The notes below the pieces were generated by a model. That model saw nothing but the letters and a program-made list of their open reading frames with translations. It was not told the origin of the DNA and searched no databases. This document shows, piece by piece, positions 16,067 to 25,253 of a DNA stretch of 35,211 nt (its first letter is position 1; each line of letters begins with the position of its first letter). A program made the translations under genes and the position numbers. The DNA is from an uncultured Oscillospiraceae bacterium (lineage in GTDB: Bacteria > Bacillota > Clostridia > Oscillospirales > Oscillospiraceae): the NCBI GenBank assembly GCA_944385435.1, contig CALWXG010000025.1, positions 1-35,211 of the forward strand, given 5' to 3'.

Positions 16067-17041
16067 GTGGGCGCTTTGAGACATCTGTTTATCATCAACC
16101 CCGCTGCGGGCAAAGGGGAAAACCGCATGAGATTGGAGCAGGCCATACGGAGACTGGACGTCCCCTGGGCCATCGCCTGTACCCAAAAGGCGGGGGACGC
16201 ATGCCGGTATGCCCGGGCAGCGGCGGAGACCGGTGCGCCGGTGCGCCTCTACGCCTGCGGAGGAGACGGTACCCTCAATGAAGTGGTGAACGGCGCGGCA
16301 GGCTATGACAATGCGGCGGTGACCAACGTCCCCCTGGGGACGGGAAACGACTTTCTCAAGATTTTCGGGCCGGATTACCGTCAGCTGTTTTCAGACGTGC
16401 CTGCGCTGGCGGCAGGCCCCCAGGCCCCCTTCGACCTGATGGACTGCAACGGCAAGCTGGGCATCGGGGTGGTGTGCGCCGGGGTGGACGCCCGCATTGC
16501 CGCCGACGTGCACAACTACACCTCCATCCCCCTGGTGCGGGGCATCGGTGGCTACATCATCTCTCTGATTGTAAACACCCTCATCAAGGGCATCACCCGC
16601 CCGACCCGGGTCCAGATGGGAGAGCTGGACTACCGGGGGGACACCGCCATCATCTGCATCTGCAACGGGCGGTACTACGGCGGCGGCTTCATGCCCGTGG
16701 GGGAGGCCATGCCGGATGACGGGGTGCTGGATATGCTGGTGGTGCCCAAGGTGAGCCGGTTTACCTTTTTCCGCCTGATCAAGCAGTACTCCACCGGACA
16801 TTACCGGGAGCATCCGGAGCAGATCTATGACTATCATGGCCAGGAAATCCGCTATGCTTCCCTGAACGGAGCGGATGTTACCACTGTGGTGGATGGGGAG
16901 ACCATGCGCGCCCTGGCGTTCACCGTGAAGCTGTCCGATAAGAAGGTGAACTTTTTCTATCCCGCCGGGGCCAGCTACCGGCCAATTGTGCGGCTTGACA
17001 AAAAAACTCATCTTTGGAAAGAAATCGGCGCAACGCCTTGA
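16067..17041 (+). CDS. Diacylglycerol/lipid kinase family protein (DagK/YegS type)
   Basis: About 324 residues. The start is either GTG 16067 or TTG 16076; the latter is better spaced from GGAAGGTGG (16062-16070) and gives the usual family N-terminus (RHLFIINPAAGKGENR). Both kinase signatures are present: GGDGTLNEVVNG and the glycine-rich VPLGTGNDFLKIF. The C-terminal beta-sandwich domain is of normal length. The enzyme phosphorylates diacylglycerol or a related lipid at the membrane, recycling it into phospholipid synthesis. The stop codon lies inside a terminator hairpin. Confidence 0.92.
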   Translation: MGALRHLFIINPAAGKGENRMRLEQAIRRLDVPWAIACTQKAGDACRYARAAAETGAPVRLYACGGDGTLNEVVNGAAGYDNAAVTNVPLGTGNDFLKIFGPDYRQLFSDVPALAAGPQAPFDLMDCNGKLGIGVVCAGVDARIAADVHNYTSIPLVRGIGGYIISLIVNTLIKGITRPTRVQMGELDYRGDTAIICICNGRYYGGGFMPVGEAMPDDGVLDMLVVPKVSRFTFFRLIKQYSTGHYREHPEQIYDYHGQEIRYASLNGADVTTVVDGETMRALAFTVKLSDKKVNFFYPAGASYRPIVRLDKKTHLWKEIGATP

Positions 17042-17063
17042 AAACAGGGCGATGCGCCGATTT
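17022..17063 (+). terminator. Terminator overlapping the end of the lipid kinase gene
   Basis: Arms 17022-17032 and 17053-17063 pair perfectly over 11 bp, with the stop codon (17039-17041) in the loop. It is followed by only a short T run. Confidence 0.6.
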
Positions 17064-17109
17064 GAGTATATGGGTTATACGCAAAGTTAGAGGTGGGTAA
17101 CGAAAAAAT

Positions 17110-18936
17110 TTAGTAGCGGAGGAGACGACGCAACTGCTGCTGGGTGCGGTACTTGTTGTTCAGGTCCATCTGGAAGAGGACACCGCAATCCTGAAGGATC
17201 TCATCGAAATAGAGGAACTGGTAGTAGCCGGTGCCAATGGGCACACAGCCATATTTCCTGAGACTGTCCAAGATACGGCCGATGGGATATTTGTGTGAAA
17301 GCTTGGCCTGGAGGATGCGGATGAGAACAAGTGCAGTAAAGCAGGTCGTGAAGTGGGCATCGATGTGGTCGTTCGTGGAGACGTAAACAGGACGGGAGGA
17401 AAAATCAGACTTGGTGATTTTAAAGGCGTCCTCGATGCGGGAGAGCCCCCGATAGACGTTGCGCAGCTCGAAATCGGACATGGTGAGTTCGCTGGTAACA
17501 ATGGAATAGTACCCATCGTAGCGTTCCTGCTCGCGAATCTTCTCTTCGTCCAGCAGCAGAGCTCTGTCCAAGATCACTTCACCGGTGGACTTGTGGAAAG
17601 CCAGATTTTTGATGTAGGCAGCACTGCCGGCACAGGTAACCCGGTCATATCTTTGCGGATGGGCAATGAGGTCCAAAGCCCGGGCAACCATTACTTCTCG
17701 GTCTGCCTTTTGCTTCTTTGCGTATTTCTCGGAATAGTAGACCATCTGTTTCTGATCCACCAGTACATCCCTTTTAGCTGGCTTGCTGCTGTTGGGCTTG
17801 GTAACAGTAACTTGTAACTTTCTCTTCACAATACGAGACTTATGGGTAAAGAACACATCCTCGTCATCACGTTCAGCGGCCAATCTTTCTGTATGATAAC
17901 CGCCGCTCAGAACCCAGTGTTTAAACTCCTGGTCGGCACCGCGGATCGATTGGCCATACACGTACCCGTCTCTGGGATTGTGCTCTTTTGTGTTGTCGCC
18001 ATTCAGCCAGTAGATATTATCAGAGGTATTCAAACCGCGGTCAGCGACAAAAATCACCCGAGTATCGGTGAACTGGTTCTTTACCCGGGACACGGTATCG
18101 CGCATGTGAACCTTTTCAGATTCGTTACCTGGGAAGAGATCAAAGGCCAAGGGGATACCGTTTCGATCCATGAGCAACCCCATGGAGACAATGGGATCCG
18201 GACGATGATTCTTTTCCGGTCCGCGTTTCCTGTATTTCGCGGGCACCTTGTTTCCCTTCTCGTCAACAGGGACCCGATTGTCATCCAAAAGGTCTGTATC
18301 GGGTCTTCCGATGTCAAAATAGTAGTTGGTGCAATCAAAATAGGAGATTTGCAGATCTCTCGGATACAGCGCTTCAGAATGGTCAAAAATCCATTTCTGG
18401 AGCGCTTCGCTGTTTTTTGCGATAACATCCAGCGCATAGTAAACGTCATCCAAACTGAATCCATGAAACCCTTCGAAAAAGATCCTTTTCTGATCAAATG
18501 TACGTTTTTTCGAACCCGGATAAAGAATACGGGCGAATACCAGCAGACGGAAAATCTGATCGATGCTGTAATCTACTTTTAGGTTCCTGGTCTTCCAATT
18601 CCAGAATTTATCCAACTCAAGTTGCTTGTACAGGTGCTTGAGGATACCATAGCCCACGTTCTTGAAACTATCCTCCCCAATTGGCATCTGCTCATCCAGG
18701 TCAATTTCCAGAGAGATCTTTTGTTTCTCCTTCTCTGCGGAGGTACGCTGTTCACAAACTGCTTTGAAGTGTGCGATGGGATCATCATACACTTTTTGGA
18801 GCTCATCCAATCTTCCCAGCGGTTCGATCAGCTTGCTGCGGGTTCGTCCCTTCCCAGTGACCGGATCTCTCTCATAGATGGTCTCATAGATGTACAGGCG
18901 AGTGATGCCCTTTGAGGTGATGGCCTTGATATGCAT
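17110..18936 (-). mobile_element. IS1634-type transposase (intact)
   Basis: 608 residues from ATG 18936 with GGAGGG upstream; a longer frame exists upstream but lacks a good ribosome site. The protein has the layout of IS4/IS1634-group DDE transposases. There is an aspartate-bearing core (VSMGLLMDRNGIPLAFDLFP), a second in VIFVADRGLNTSDNIYWL, and the C-terminal Y-R-E-K signature (YRGLSRIEDAFKITKSDF). No stop or frameshift interrupts it, so it may still be active. It has its own promoter. I could not fix the terminal inverted repeats: the candidate ends near 17072 and 19070 match only weakly, so only the gene is given. Confidence 0.88.
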
Positions 18937-18964
18937 CGAAATCCCTCCACTTACCAGATAGACC

Positions 18965-18993
18965 ATTATATCACATTTTCGAGAATAAATCAA
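18965..18993 (-). promoter_or_regulatory. Promoter of the IS transposase
   Basis: On the minus strand TTGATT (18988-18993) is separated by 17 bases from TATAAT (18965-18970), about 30 bases upstream of the start codon. Confidence 0.75.
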
Positions 18994-19020
18994 GATAAAT
19001 CTTACAGAAAAAACAAAGTA

Positions 19021-19031
19021 TTGACAAAGAA
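19021..19031. repeat. Candidate left attachment core of the integrated element
   Basis: The 11-base word TTGACAAAGAA occurs here and again at 32242-32252, at the two ends of the low-GC element. The recombinase gene starts within 100 bases. An att core is inferred; a chance match of a promoter-like word is possible. Confidence 0.35.
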
Positions 19032-19093
19032 AACCCTGATCCCCCAAGGCTTAATAGTGACAAGTAACTATTTTGTCTTGCGATGGGGCAGAG

Positions 19094-19125
19094 AACGGTG
19101 TGACCGCAAGGGTCACGCCGTTTTT
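19094..19125. terminator. Hairpin at the end of the recombinase gene
   Basis: A 12-bp stem with one G-T pair (19094-19105 with 19111-19122). It overlaps the recombinase stop codon at 19113-19115. The T run (to 19125) is on the plus-strand side, so it may mainly stop transcription entering the element. Confidence 0.5.
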
Positions 19126-20780
19126 CTGCGTCCATAGGTTGTTTCAGTCATAATTTCTCCGGATAGAACAGGAATATCAATTTCATCCACAAAGTTGAAG
19201 AAAATCTTGATGCGCTGTTGCCGCTTGCCGCTGGACTTGTCCGGGGCATACACAAGTATCTTCTTGATATACTCGTTCACAATCGTCTGCGTCAGCTCGG
19301 TCACATCTACATACTTCTCGGTCAGAGCAATAAAGGCATCCAGACCGTCGTTCATTTCCTGCTGCTGTTCCACCCATTCTTCCGTTACTTCAATTTCGAG
19401 CTTTAACCGTTCAGTTTCCGATTCATAATCAGTGGACATCTTCTTGTAGAGAGCCAAGTTGATGTGTCCGAGAGCGTAGTCCTCATAAAGCTTGCGGATG
19501 ATGATTTCCAGATCAGAAAGGCGCTTCTTTGCCTGCTCCACCCGTTTCTTATCGTTACGGATGTTCTTCTCATGATCCTGTCTGCGGCATTGCAGCCATT
19601 CCTCCTGAAAGCCATCCACATCACGCCGGATATACTCATTGACCGCCCTAATACGTTCCAACACTATTTCACGGAGTACATCTTCACGGATATAGTGAGC
19701 GGTGCAAGTGCCACGGTTGCTCTTGTAGCTAGAGCATACATAGTGGTCTTGCTTGCCGTCAAAGCTCTTGCAGGTGGCGAAATGCAGCTTGTTCCCGCAA
19801 TCGGGACAGAACAGCAAACCTGAGAATAACCCTTGCCGTTCCGCTTTTGCGAGGCGGCGTTTGTTTTTCCGAAGCTCCTGCACCCTGTTCCACTGAGCCT
19901 GAGAGACAATAGCTTCCTGCGTGTCGGGGAAGATACACATATCCTCTACGGCATTGGGGATACGCTTTTTCAACTTGTAGGATTTGGAATAGGTCTTGAA
20001 GTTACAGGTGCAGCCTGTGTACTCCATCCGTTCCAAAATTCCCACAACCGACTGCCCAATCCAATGGTAAGGGCGTTCCGGCATCTTCTTCCGTTTTTTC
20101 GGGTCAGGGTGATTTTCCGACTGCTTGGCATACAGAGCCTTTGCGGTCAGCACCTTATCCTGTTCCAGAATACGGGCAATCTGCTCCGGCCCCTTACCGT
20201 CAATTGTCAGGTCAAAGATACGCTTGACCACAGGGGCAGCTTCCTCGTCAATCACCCAACGCTCTTTATCAGCAGGGTCAGTACGGTAGCCGTAAGGTGG
20301 CTTTCCAAGATGCTTGCCGCTGGTACCTTTCTGGCGGAAAACCACACGGACTTTCTTGCTGGTATCCCGTGGATACCATTCGTTAAATAGATTCCGAATT
20401 GCAGAGAAGCCGTCTGCATCGCCTTTGGCGCTGTCCACCCCGTCATTGATGGCGATGAATCGCACATCGTAACTGGGGAAGATGATGTCAGTGTACTGTC
20501 CTACAGTCAGGTAATCTCTGCCAAAACGGCTGAGATCCTTTACCAGCCAGCAACCAACCAAACCCTGTTTCACAAGCTCAAAGCCTTCTTTGACAGCGGG
20601 ACGCTCGAAGTTCGTGCCGGTATAGCCGTCATCCACCAATACTTTCAGATTTGTGTAGCCATGCTCACGGGCATATTGGGTTAATAACTCTTTTTGATTC
20701 TGTATTGAATTTGATTCCCCATCCAATGCGTCCTCGTTACTGAGGCGGCAGTACAGGATGGTAATTTTCTGCTGATCCAT
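19113..20780 (-). CDS. Large serine recombinase (integrase/transposase)
   Basis: 555 residues from ATG 20780, which is preceded by GGAGGAC; the frame is open further upstream, but this start gives the standard N-terminus. Residues 1-150 are the resolvase catalytic domain, with Ser14 in ILYCRLSNEDA and KDLSRFGRDYLTVGQYTD. The recombinase domain (about 155-300) includes GKPPYGYRTDP. A zinc ribbon follows, with Cys at 325, 328, 337, 349 and 359 or nearby (LFCPDCGNK, then YVCSSY and GTCT). A coiled-coil region lies at about 395-480. It should integrate and excise the element through a two-base crossover at short att sites. Its place at the left end, reading outward, is typical. Confidence 0.95.
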   Translation of the reverse strand: MDQQKITILYCRLSNEDALDGESNSIQNQKELLTQYAREHGYTNLKVLVDDGYTGTNFERPAVKEGFELVKQGLVGCWLVKDLSRFGRDYLTVGQYTDIIFPSYDVRFIAINDGVDSAKGDADGFSAIRNLFNEWYPRDTSKKVRVVFRQKGTSGKHLGKPPYGYRTDPADKERWVIDEEAAPVVKRIFDLTIDGKGPEQIARILEQDKVLTAKALYAKQSENHPDPKKRKKMPERPYHWIGQSVVGILERMEYTGCTCNFKTYSKSYKLKKRIPNAVEDMCIFPDTQEAIVSQAQWNRVQELRKNKRRLAKAERQGLFSGLLFCPDCGNKLHFATCKSFDGKQDHYVCSSYKSNRGTCTAHYIREDVLREIVLERIRAVNEYIRRDVDGFQEEWLQCRRQDHEKNIRNDKKRVEQAKKRLSDLEIIIRKLYEDYALGHINLALYKKMSTDYESETERLKLEIEVTEEWVEQQQEMNDGLDAFIALTEKYVDVTELTQTIVNEYIKKILVYAPDKSSGKRQQRIKIFFNFVDEIDIPVLSGEIMTETTYGRRKTA

Positions 20781-20857
20781 AATGTCCTCCTTCACATCTG
20801 GGTCAGCTGACAGAATCGGTGTACATATCGGAATTATATCATGCATTTGAGTCCTTG

Positions 20858-21154
20858 TCATGAACAAACCACCCCCTTATCAGAAAAGATCAATCTTTTT
20901 ACCTTATCGGACAGCTTTTCCTCCCCAACACACTCGGTTTCAATGAGGTACCATGTGTTGCCGATTTTCTTTTCTATGGTTGTACGGAATGGGGACTGCT
21001 CCCAGCGTTTCCGACATTCTTCAATGAAGTCAATAGGCGGCTCATAAACCATGTCGAAGCAAGAAAAAATATCAATCTCCGCACAGGCATCAATCAGCTT
21101 GTCAATAGGTGCATCATCACGCACCATGTTATTCAGTTTTACAATATCAATCAT
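20858..21154 (-). CDS. Hypothetical protein between recombinase and relaxase
   Basis: 98 residues from ATG 21154, which follows GGAGGATTTGCC; a longer start at 21169 would overlap the relaxase stop and lacks this spacing. The protein is acidic in the first half (MIDIVKLNNMVRDDAP) and has a compact C-terminal half with FRTTIEKKIGNTWYLIETEC. No catalytic motif or membrane segment is visible and I do not recognise a family. It abuts the relaxase gene (stop 21169), so it is probably cotranscribed with the mobilisation gene. Confidence 0.7.
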   Translation of the reverse strand: MIDIVKLNNMVRDDAPIDKLIDACAEIDIFSCFDMVYEPPIDFIEECRKRWEQSPFRTTIEKKIGNTWYLIETECVGEEKLSDKVKRLIFSDKGVVCS

Positions 21155-21168
21155 AGGCAAATCCTCCA

Positions 21169-22458
21169 TTAAATTTCCATGTCCTGTCCACGCCTGCGGG
21201 CAGGCTGTCTGTGTTCCTGTTTTTCACGTGCTCTGCTGAGAACTGCATCAATAAAAGCCCGAACCTTTTCGGATGCGATTTCCAGTGCATCCAGATAAGG
21301 TTGGGCTTTCTTTTTAAGTTCCTGATATTTATCGTTTGCGGCTTCATATCGCTGCTTCCAGATGGAAACCGTCTTTTCAGCGGAAGCCAGTTTTTCCTTC
21401 AAACGCTTGTTGTCGGCATTGGCAATAATGCCATTGACCGCATAGCGTTTGAGCGTATCACACTGATCTGGTGTGAACGAAATATTTCCGGTGATGGCAT
21501 TTTTCTTGCCCATCGCATCAATATCCTGCACCATCAACGCAATGGTCTTTGCCGCCTTGGTTTCCCTTTGCAGAGCTTCCAGTCTCTTTTTCTGCTTCTC
21601 CGTGGCAGATTTGGCATCCTCCAAACTCTGCTCGGCCTGTGCCACCTGTCCGGTTACAACTTCCAAACGCTGCTGTTCAGCCTGTACCTTAAACTGTGTC
21701 ACGGTCAGATGTTCCTCTGTGCTGCCACGCTCTCCACGCTCCACATCGGTATATCCGGCAGCTCGCATGAAATTGAAAAAGTCATCCTGCAACACACTGT
21801 AGGATGACTTCAAAATCTTTTTCCCTTTTGCGTTCAACATCGGATTGCCGTCCTCATCAAGAACGGGTTTGGATTCCCATTTCTTACTGCGGCTGACCTG
21901 TGTAATGGTTTCCTTTACTGTTCCCCGGAGGGCTTCATCCTTGCACCGCTTTGACCATAGAATCTGTTTTTCCACCACCGGGATATAGACCACATGAAGA
22001 TGGTAGTGGTACACATCCTCGCCCAGAGCTTCAGTCATTGCCCGGTTGCGTTCATCAGCGTGCATGACAGCGGATAGGATATACTGCTCACCGCCGACGA
22101 TCTCCACGGCGGCTTTGTAGGCATCGGCATAGAACTGTTTGGCATATTCATAGCCGCCGTGGTTGTGGAAGTAGGCAGAGTTTACATCAAACAGCAGCTC
22201 CCCATATTTCACCGCATCGGCTTTCAGACCACGGGTGGAGATAACACCATCTGCAATCATCTGATCGAACATGGCGGCATAGCTGTCGGTAGGTTTCTTG
22301 AAGTGGACATTGCGGTGGGTCTGGGTGATATCAATATCTTGATTGGAGTAGCTGTCTTTTTCTCGCTCGTTATGCTCCTGAACTTTCGCCACATCGTCGA
22401 GGGTGGGCAAGTCCTGGTTACGGGCAAAGGTACGGTCAATTCCATCGTTTCTTGCCAT
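21169..22458 (-). CDS. mobV: MobV-type relaxase (Mob/Pre plasmid recombination family)
   Basis: 429 residues from ATG 22458 with AAAGGA upstream. The N-terminal half holds the family signatures: NQDIDITQTHRN (residues 39-50) and the metal-binding HYHLHVVYIPVV (about residues 151-162). The C-terminal half is predicted coiled coil (EQSLEDAKSATEKQKKRLEA). The relaxase should nick oriT and pilot single-stranded transfer. No type IV secretion gene accompanies it, so the element is mobilizable rather than self-transmissible. The matching oriT candidate lies just upstream at 22511-22550. Confidence 0.93.
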   Translation of the reverse strand: MARNDGIDRTFARNQDLPTLDDVAKVQEHNEREKDSYSNQDIDITQTHRNVHFKKPTDSYAAMFDQMIADGVISTRGLKADAVKYGELLFDVNSAYFHNHGGYEYAKQFYADAYKAAVEIVGGEQYILSAVMHADERNRAMTEALGEDVYHYHLHVVYIPVVEKQILWSKRCKDEALRGTVKETITQVSRSKKWESKPVLDEDGNPMLNAKGKKILKSSYSVLQDDFFNFMRAAGYTDVERGERGSTEEHLTVTQFKVQAEQQRLEVVTGQVAQAEQSLEDAKSATEKQKKRLEALQRETKAAKTIALMVQDIDAMGKKNAITGNISFTPDQCDTLKRYAVNGIIANADNKRLKEKLASAEKTVSIWKQRYEAANDKYQELKKKAQPYLDALEIASEKVRAFIDAVLSRAREKQEHRQPARRRGQDMEI

Positions 22459-22826
22459 AGGCTTTTTCCTTTCTTTCGAGAGTAGCAGACGGGCGGGGGC
22501 TGCGGGGATGCACTTCTGCGGAAGTGTAATAACCCACTATAACACTTTCATCCATTCTGGCTGCAAAGTGCCGTGGGCTCTCCCGAGGGGGTGTGTGGTC
22601 ACTGTGGTGACCTCTGCTGACCAAGGCGAAAATGTCTGCAACTTTTCTCATGGTCAGCCCGTCTGCATGAAGCTGTTCTGCGTAACTTCCTCTTGCAGCC
22701 GGTGTCCACAGGAGCTTTTTTCAAAAGTCCGTGGACATAGAAACAGCCCAAACGAGGGGGATGTGCTGTTTCTATAACGAGCGTTTCACGCTCTTTTGCT
22801 GCGTACATACGTACCAGCAATCGGTT
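22459..22826. other. Region between relaxase and helicase: oriT and hairpins
   Basis: This 368-base stretch holds no convincing gene. It contains the oriT candidate at 22511-22550 and several hairpins near the helicase end: arms 22703-22709/22731-22737, 22739-22747/22765-22773 and 22779-22784/22788-22793. Confidence 0.6.
22511..22550 (-). other. Predicted origin of transfer (oriT), MobV type
   Basis: On the minus strand the word TAGTGGGTTA (22539 down to 22530) closely matches the pMV158 nick site TAGTGTG/TTA, with the nick expected between 22533 and 22532. It is flanked by matching arms AAGTGT (22522-22527) and ACACTT (22542-22547) and a second hairpin at 22511-22526. It lies just upstream of the MobV relaxase, as usual. 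Confidence 0.75.
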
Positions 22827-24218
22827 TTATGCTCCGTTTCGCCATTCTTCCGGAATGTCCTCCGGTACGTACGTACACGGCAAATCTCCGTAAAACCCAT
22901 TTATATCAGGTCGTGCCACAGCCTCCACGCCCATGAATCCCCACACCCGCCGTCCGGCAGAGTTGGTGATATTATTGCAATGCTCCAGATTGTACTTCCC
23001 GGCATTGGCAACCATGGCGTCGCTGAAGCTGCGGGATTTCAGCGGTGCAAGAGAGTTTTCCTCGCACCACATCCGATAGATCGCATAGAAGTCTTTGGAG
23101 CTGATAGACGCATCCGCTTTGATACGGATATATCCCTCCGATTCCATAAAATCAAAGATATTGTTGTTGTCACGCTTGACCGCTTCCCGGTTTTCACGGA
23201 TGCGGTGACTCTCTGTAAATTTGAAGTTGTTGGAAACAAGCCGCTTCAATCCCTCGAATGCCCACAGGAAGATTTCCTCTGCTTCGGCTTTCATTTTCTC
23301 CGCAAGGTCAGGATCATCGGCTCTGTCCACAGGCTTTTCCTTGGTGGTTAGCACAAGCTGTCTGCGGTAAAATCCGTCACTGCGGTCATACAGGGCTTGC
23401 AGATCGCCGTTACTGAATGCCATTAGCCGGGCAAACATCCAGCCCTGATAGCTCTGCTTGCCCTTGCGTTCCAAATCCATCTTTCCTTGTGCTGTCACGA
23501 TGGATTTGACATAGTTTGTCTGGCGCAGAGCTTCCATCCGCATATCATCATCCACGCACAGCAGAATGTGTTCCAGATCGGCCCGGGCAAAGCGGTTTTC
23601 GGAGATTTTGCCGATGCTGCCATCCTTTATACTTGAGCCGAAGATACTTCCCAGCACAGCGCCGATCTGGGACTTTCCCTCGCCGCCGCTGCCCTTGATC
23701 ACCATCATGCGCTGTCCTTTGTTGCTTGGGATTAGGCAGTAGCCGATGAACTCCTGCAAGGTGGGAATGTCCTCCGGGTATAGCAGTTCACTCAGGAAGC
23801 GCAGCCACAAGACCGGCTCCGGTGCGTCTGGACGATAAGCAACCGGCAGACGGTTCCGCACGATCTCCGGCCTGCCCTCGGAAAAAGTGCCGTCCAGCAG
23901 CAGCGTTCCGTTGGAAAGATGAATCCGATCCTGCTCTGGTGGAAAATCCTCCACCTGCGCTTCCAGCTTCATCACCTCCAGAATGTTGCTGATTTTCCGG
24001 GGAATGTTGTTTACGGCGCAGCATTTCAGCTTTTCATAGATTTCACCCCGGAGCGGGAGATCGTCCGTCACACGCCCGTCCGGCGTGAAAAAGGCTCCGT
24101 TTGCGAAGATGATCCTGCGCTCATGCAGGAATTCTTCACAGAACAGAGCCTCATTGATATTCTTACCGTTGAACCAGACGGGTAGGTTCATATCAGGCAA
24201 TTTCCGGATTTTTGACAT
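22827..24218 (-). CDS. Phage/plasmid primase-helicase, P4/D5 type
   Basis: 463 residues from ATG 24218 with AAGGAGG upstream. A D5_N-like N-terminal region (about residues 20-160) is followed by a superfamily 3-type ATPase: Walker A GSGGEGKS (residues 176-183), Walker B-like ILLCVDDDMR (about 208-217) and the later SNGD of sensor 1. The C-terminus looks like a winged helix (about 370-430). It should unwind DNA during replication of the excised element. It overlaps the upstream CHC2 primase gene by 26 bases, so the two form a coupled replication pair. Confidence 0.88.
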   Translation of the reverse strand: MSKIRKLPDMNLPVWFNGKNINEALFCEEFLHERRIIFANGAFFTPDGRVTDDLPLRGEIYEKLKCCAVNNIPRKISNILEVMKLEAQVEDFPPEQDRIHLSNGTLLLDGTFSEGRPEIVRNRLPVAYRPDAPEPVLWLRFLSELLYPEDIPTLQEFIGYCLIPSNKGQRMMVIKGSGGEGKSQIGAVLGSIFGSSIKDGSIGKISENRFARADLEHILLCVDDDMRMEALRQTNYVKSIVTAQGKMDLERKGKQSYQGWMFARLMAFSNGDLQALYDRSDGFYRRQLVLTTKEKPVDRADDPDLAEKMKAEAEEIFLWAFEGLKRLVSNNFKFTESHRIRENREAVKRDNNNIFDFMESEGYIRIKADASISSKDFYAIYRMWCEENSLAPLKSRSFSDAMVANAGKYNLEHCNNITNSAGRRVWGFMGVEAVARPDINGFYGDLPCTYVPEDIPEEWRNGA

Positions 24219-24813
24219 GGTGCTTTTCCTCCTTCTGCTTTCGGGCAGTGTAGTCCCGTAAAAACTCAATCTTGCCGTCCTTCATCAGCTCGTCCACCGC
24301 AGCAACATGTTCTTCCAAATTGCCCACTGTCAGAATATCCGCTAGATACTCGACACGGTCAAGCATTTGACAGGCTTCTACAAAACAGTCATCCAACTCA
24401 TCCTCTGGTGATGCCGGTGCATACCGCACCTTCCAGTCTTCCAGAAGATGCAGATAATCCGTCAGCACCCGGAAGCACAGCATTTCATCTTCCCGGAACT
24501 GACGGATATAGGGATGTTTCGGCTTTTGCATGGCAGCAACAGTCGGCGGTTTCGGATCAAATCCAAAATCAGCAGCCAACTTTTGCGCTGCTTCGTAGCT
24601 GCTCAAATCAAAGAGCTTTGCCACAAAGTCGATTACATCCCCCTTGGCTCCGCAGCCGAAGCAGAAGAAATAGTCCTCGTTCAGCTTCATGCTGGGATGC
24701 CTGTCATTGTGGAATGGACAGCAAGCCATACCGTTTCGGTTGACCTTCAATCCGTAGTGTTTGGCGGCTTGTTTTACGGGAACTGCCGCCTTGATGGTTG
24801 CAAATAGATTCAT
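24193..24813 (-). CDS. CHC2 zinc-finger primase-like protein
   Basis: 206 residues from ATG 24813; the upstream ATG at 24819 is too close to GGAGG to be used. Residues 1-75 form the CHC2 zinc finger of DnaG-type primases (CPFHNDRHPSMKLNED, then FFCFGCGAKGDVIDFV), with ligands at about Cys32, His35, Cys51 and Cys54. No TOPRIM catalytic core is present, so the protein probably acts with the P4-type helicase encoded next. The rest is acidic and helical. It belongs to the element's replication module. Confidence 0.88.
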   Translation of the reverse strand: MNLFATIKAAVPVKQAAKHYGLKVNRNGMACCPFHNDRHPSMKLNEDYFFCFGCGAKGDVIDFVAKLFDLSSYEAAQKLAADFGFDPKPPTVAAMQKPKHPYIRQFREDEMLCFRVLTDYLHLLEDWKVRYAPASPEDELDDCFVEACQMLDRVEYLADILTVGNLEEHVAAVDELMKDGKIEFLRDYTARKQKEEKHHVKNPEIA

Positions 24814-24916
24814 ACGCATACCTCCGTAATTAATTTGACAATTCTTGCTTGTCACCTGAATATACGGAGAAAACAGCTTTCAACCGAAAAATCCGGCACT
24901 TCTGCAAAAAAAGAAA

Positions 24917-24963
24917 TCGCCGCCTTGGATTTTTGCAAAAATGCAAAATACACAGGGCGGCGA
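24917..24963. other. Composite hairpin in the divergent control region
   Basis: An outer 11-bp stem (24917-24927 with 24953-24963, one G-T pair) encloses an inner arm pair TTTTGCA (24931-24937) and TGCAAAA (24942-24948). It lies between the replication genes (minus) and the regulatory genes (plus), where an operator or replication origin could sit. Confidence 0.45.
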
Positions 24964-24981
24964 ATGTTCACAATGCGCACC

Positions 24982-25010
24982 TTGATATTGTTCCGAAAAT
25001 AGAATATAAT
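24982..25010 (+). promoter_or_regulatory. Promoter of the element's regulatory genes
   Basis: TTGATA (24982-24987) and TATAAT (25005-25010) with exactly 17 bases between them, 34 bases before the GTG of the HTH gene. Confidence 0.75.
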
Positions 25011-25043
25011 ATTGTCAGATTTAGACGAAAAGGGGTGTTGAGG

Positions 25044-25250
25044 GTGCGTTATTTATCAACTTTTGAGGTGGCGGAAAAATGGGGGATTTCTCCTCGTCGT
25101 GTGGGTGTTCTCTGTAGCCAAAACCGCATTCCCGGCGCACAGCAAGCAGGAAGCCGCTGGATTATCCCAGAAGATGCAAAGAAGCCCGCTGATGCCAGAA
25201 TCAAAAGCGGCAAATATATCAAAGCGAAAAATAAGGAAAGGGGGACATAA
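25044..25250 (+). CDS. Excisionase-like helix-turn-helix protein
   Basis: 68 residues from GTG 25044, with AGGGGT eight bases upstream. Nearly the whole protein is one small winged-helix/MerR-like HTH (YLSTFEVAEKWGISPRRVGV, then GSRWIIPEDAKKPADARI), as in excisionases and AlpA-type regulators. The C-terminus is very basic. It is the first gene after the divergent promoter, and the next regulator starts four bases after its stop. A role as recombination directionality factor is plausible in view of the serine recombinase; a simple regulator is the alternative. Confidence 0.75.
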   Translation: MRYLSTFEVAEKWGISPRRVGVLCSQNRIPGAQQAGSRWIIPEDAKKPADARIKSGKYIKAKNKERGT

Positions 25251-25253
25251 CGA

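Noticed and set aside
17072-19070. Imperfect terminal inverted repeats of the IS element
   Set aside because: Alignment of GTTATACGC... on the left with GTTACTTG... on the right gives only about half matching positions and no clear target duplication, so ends were not called.
22798-22875. Repeated GTACGTAC-type words near the helicase stop (possible iterons)
   Set aside because: Only two short copies, one inside the helicase coding sequence; too few and too degenerate for an iteron array.
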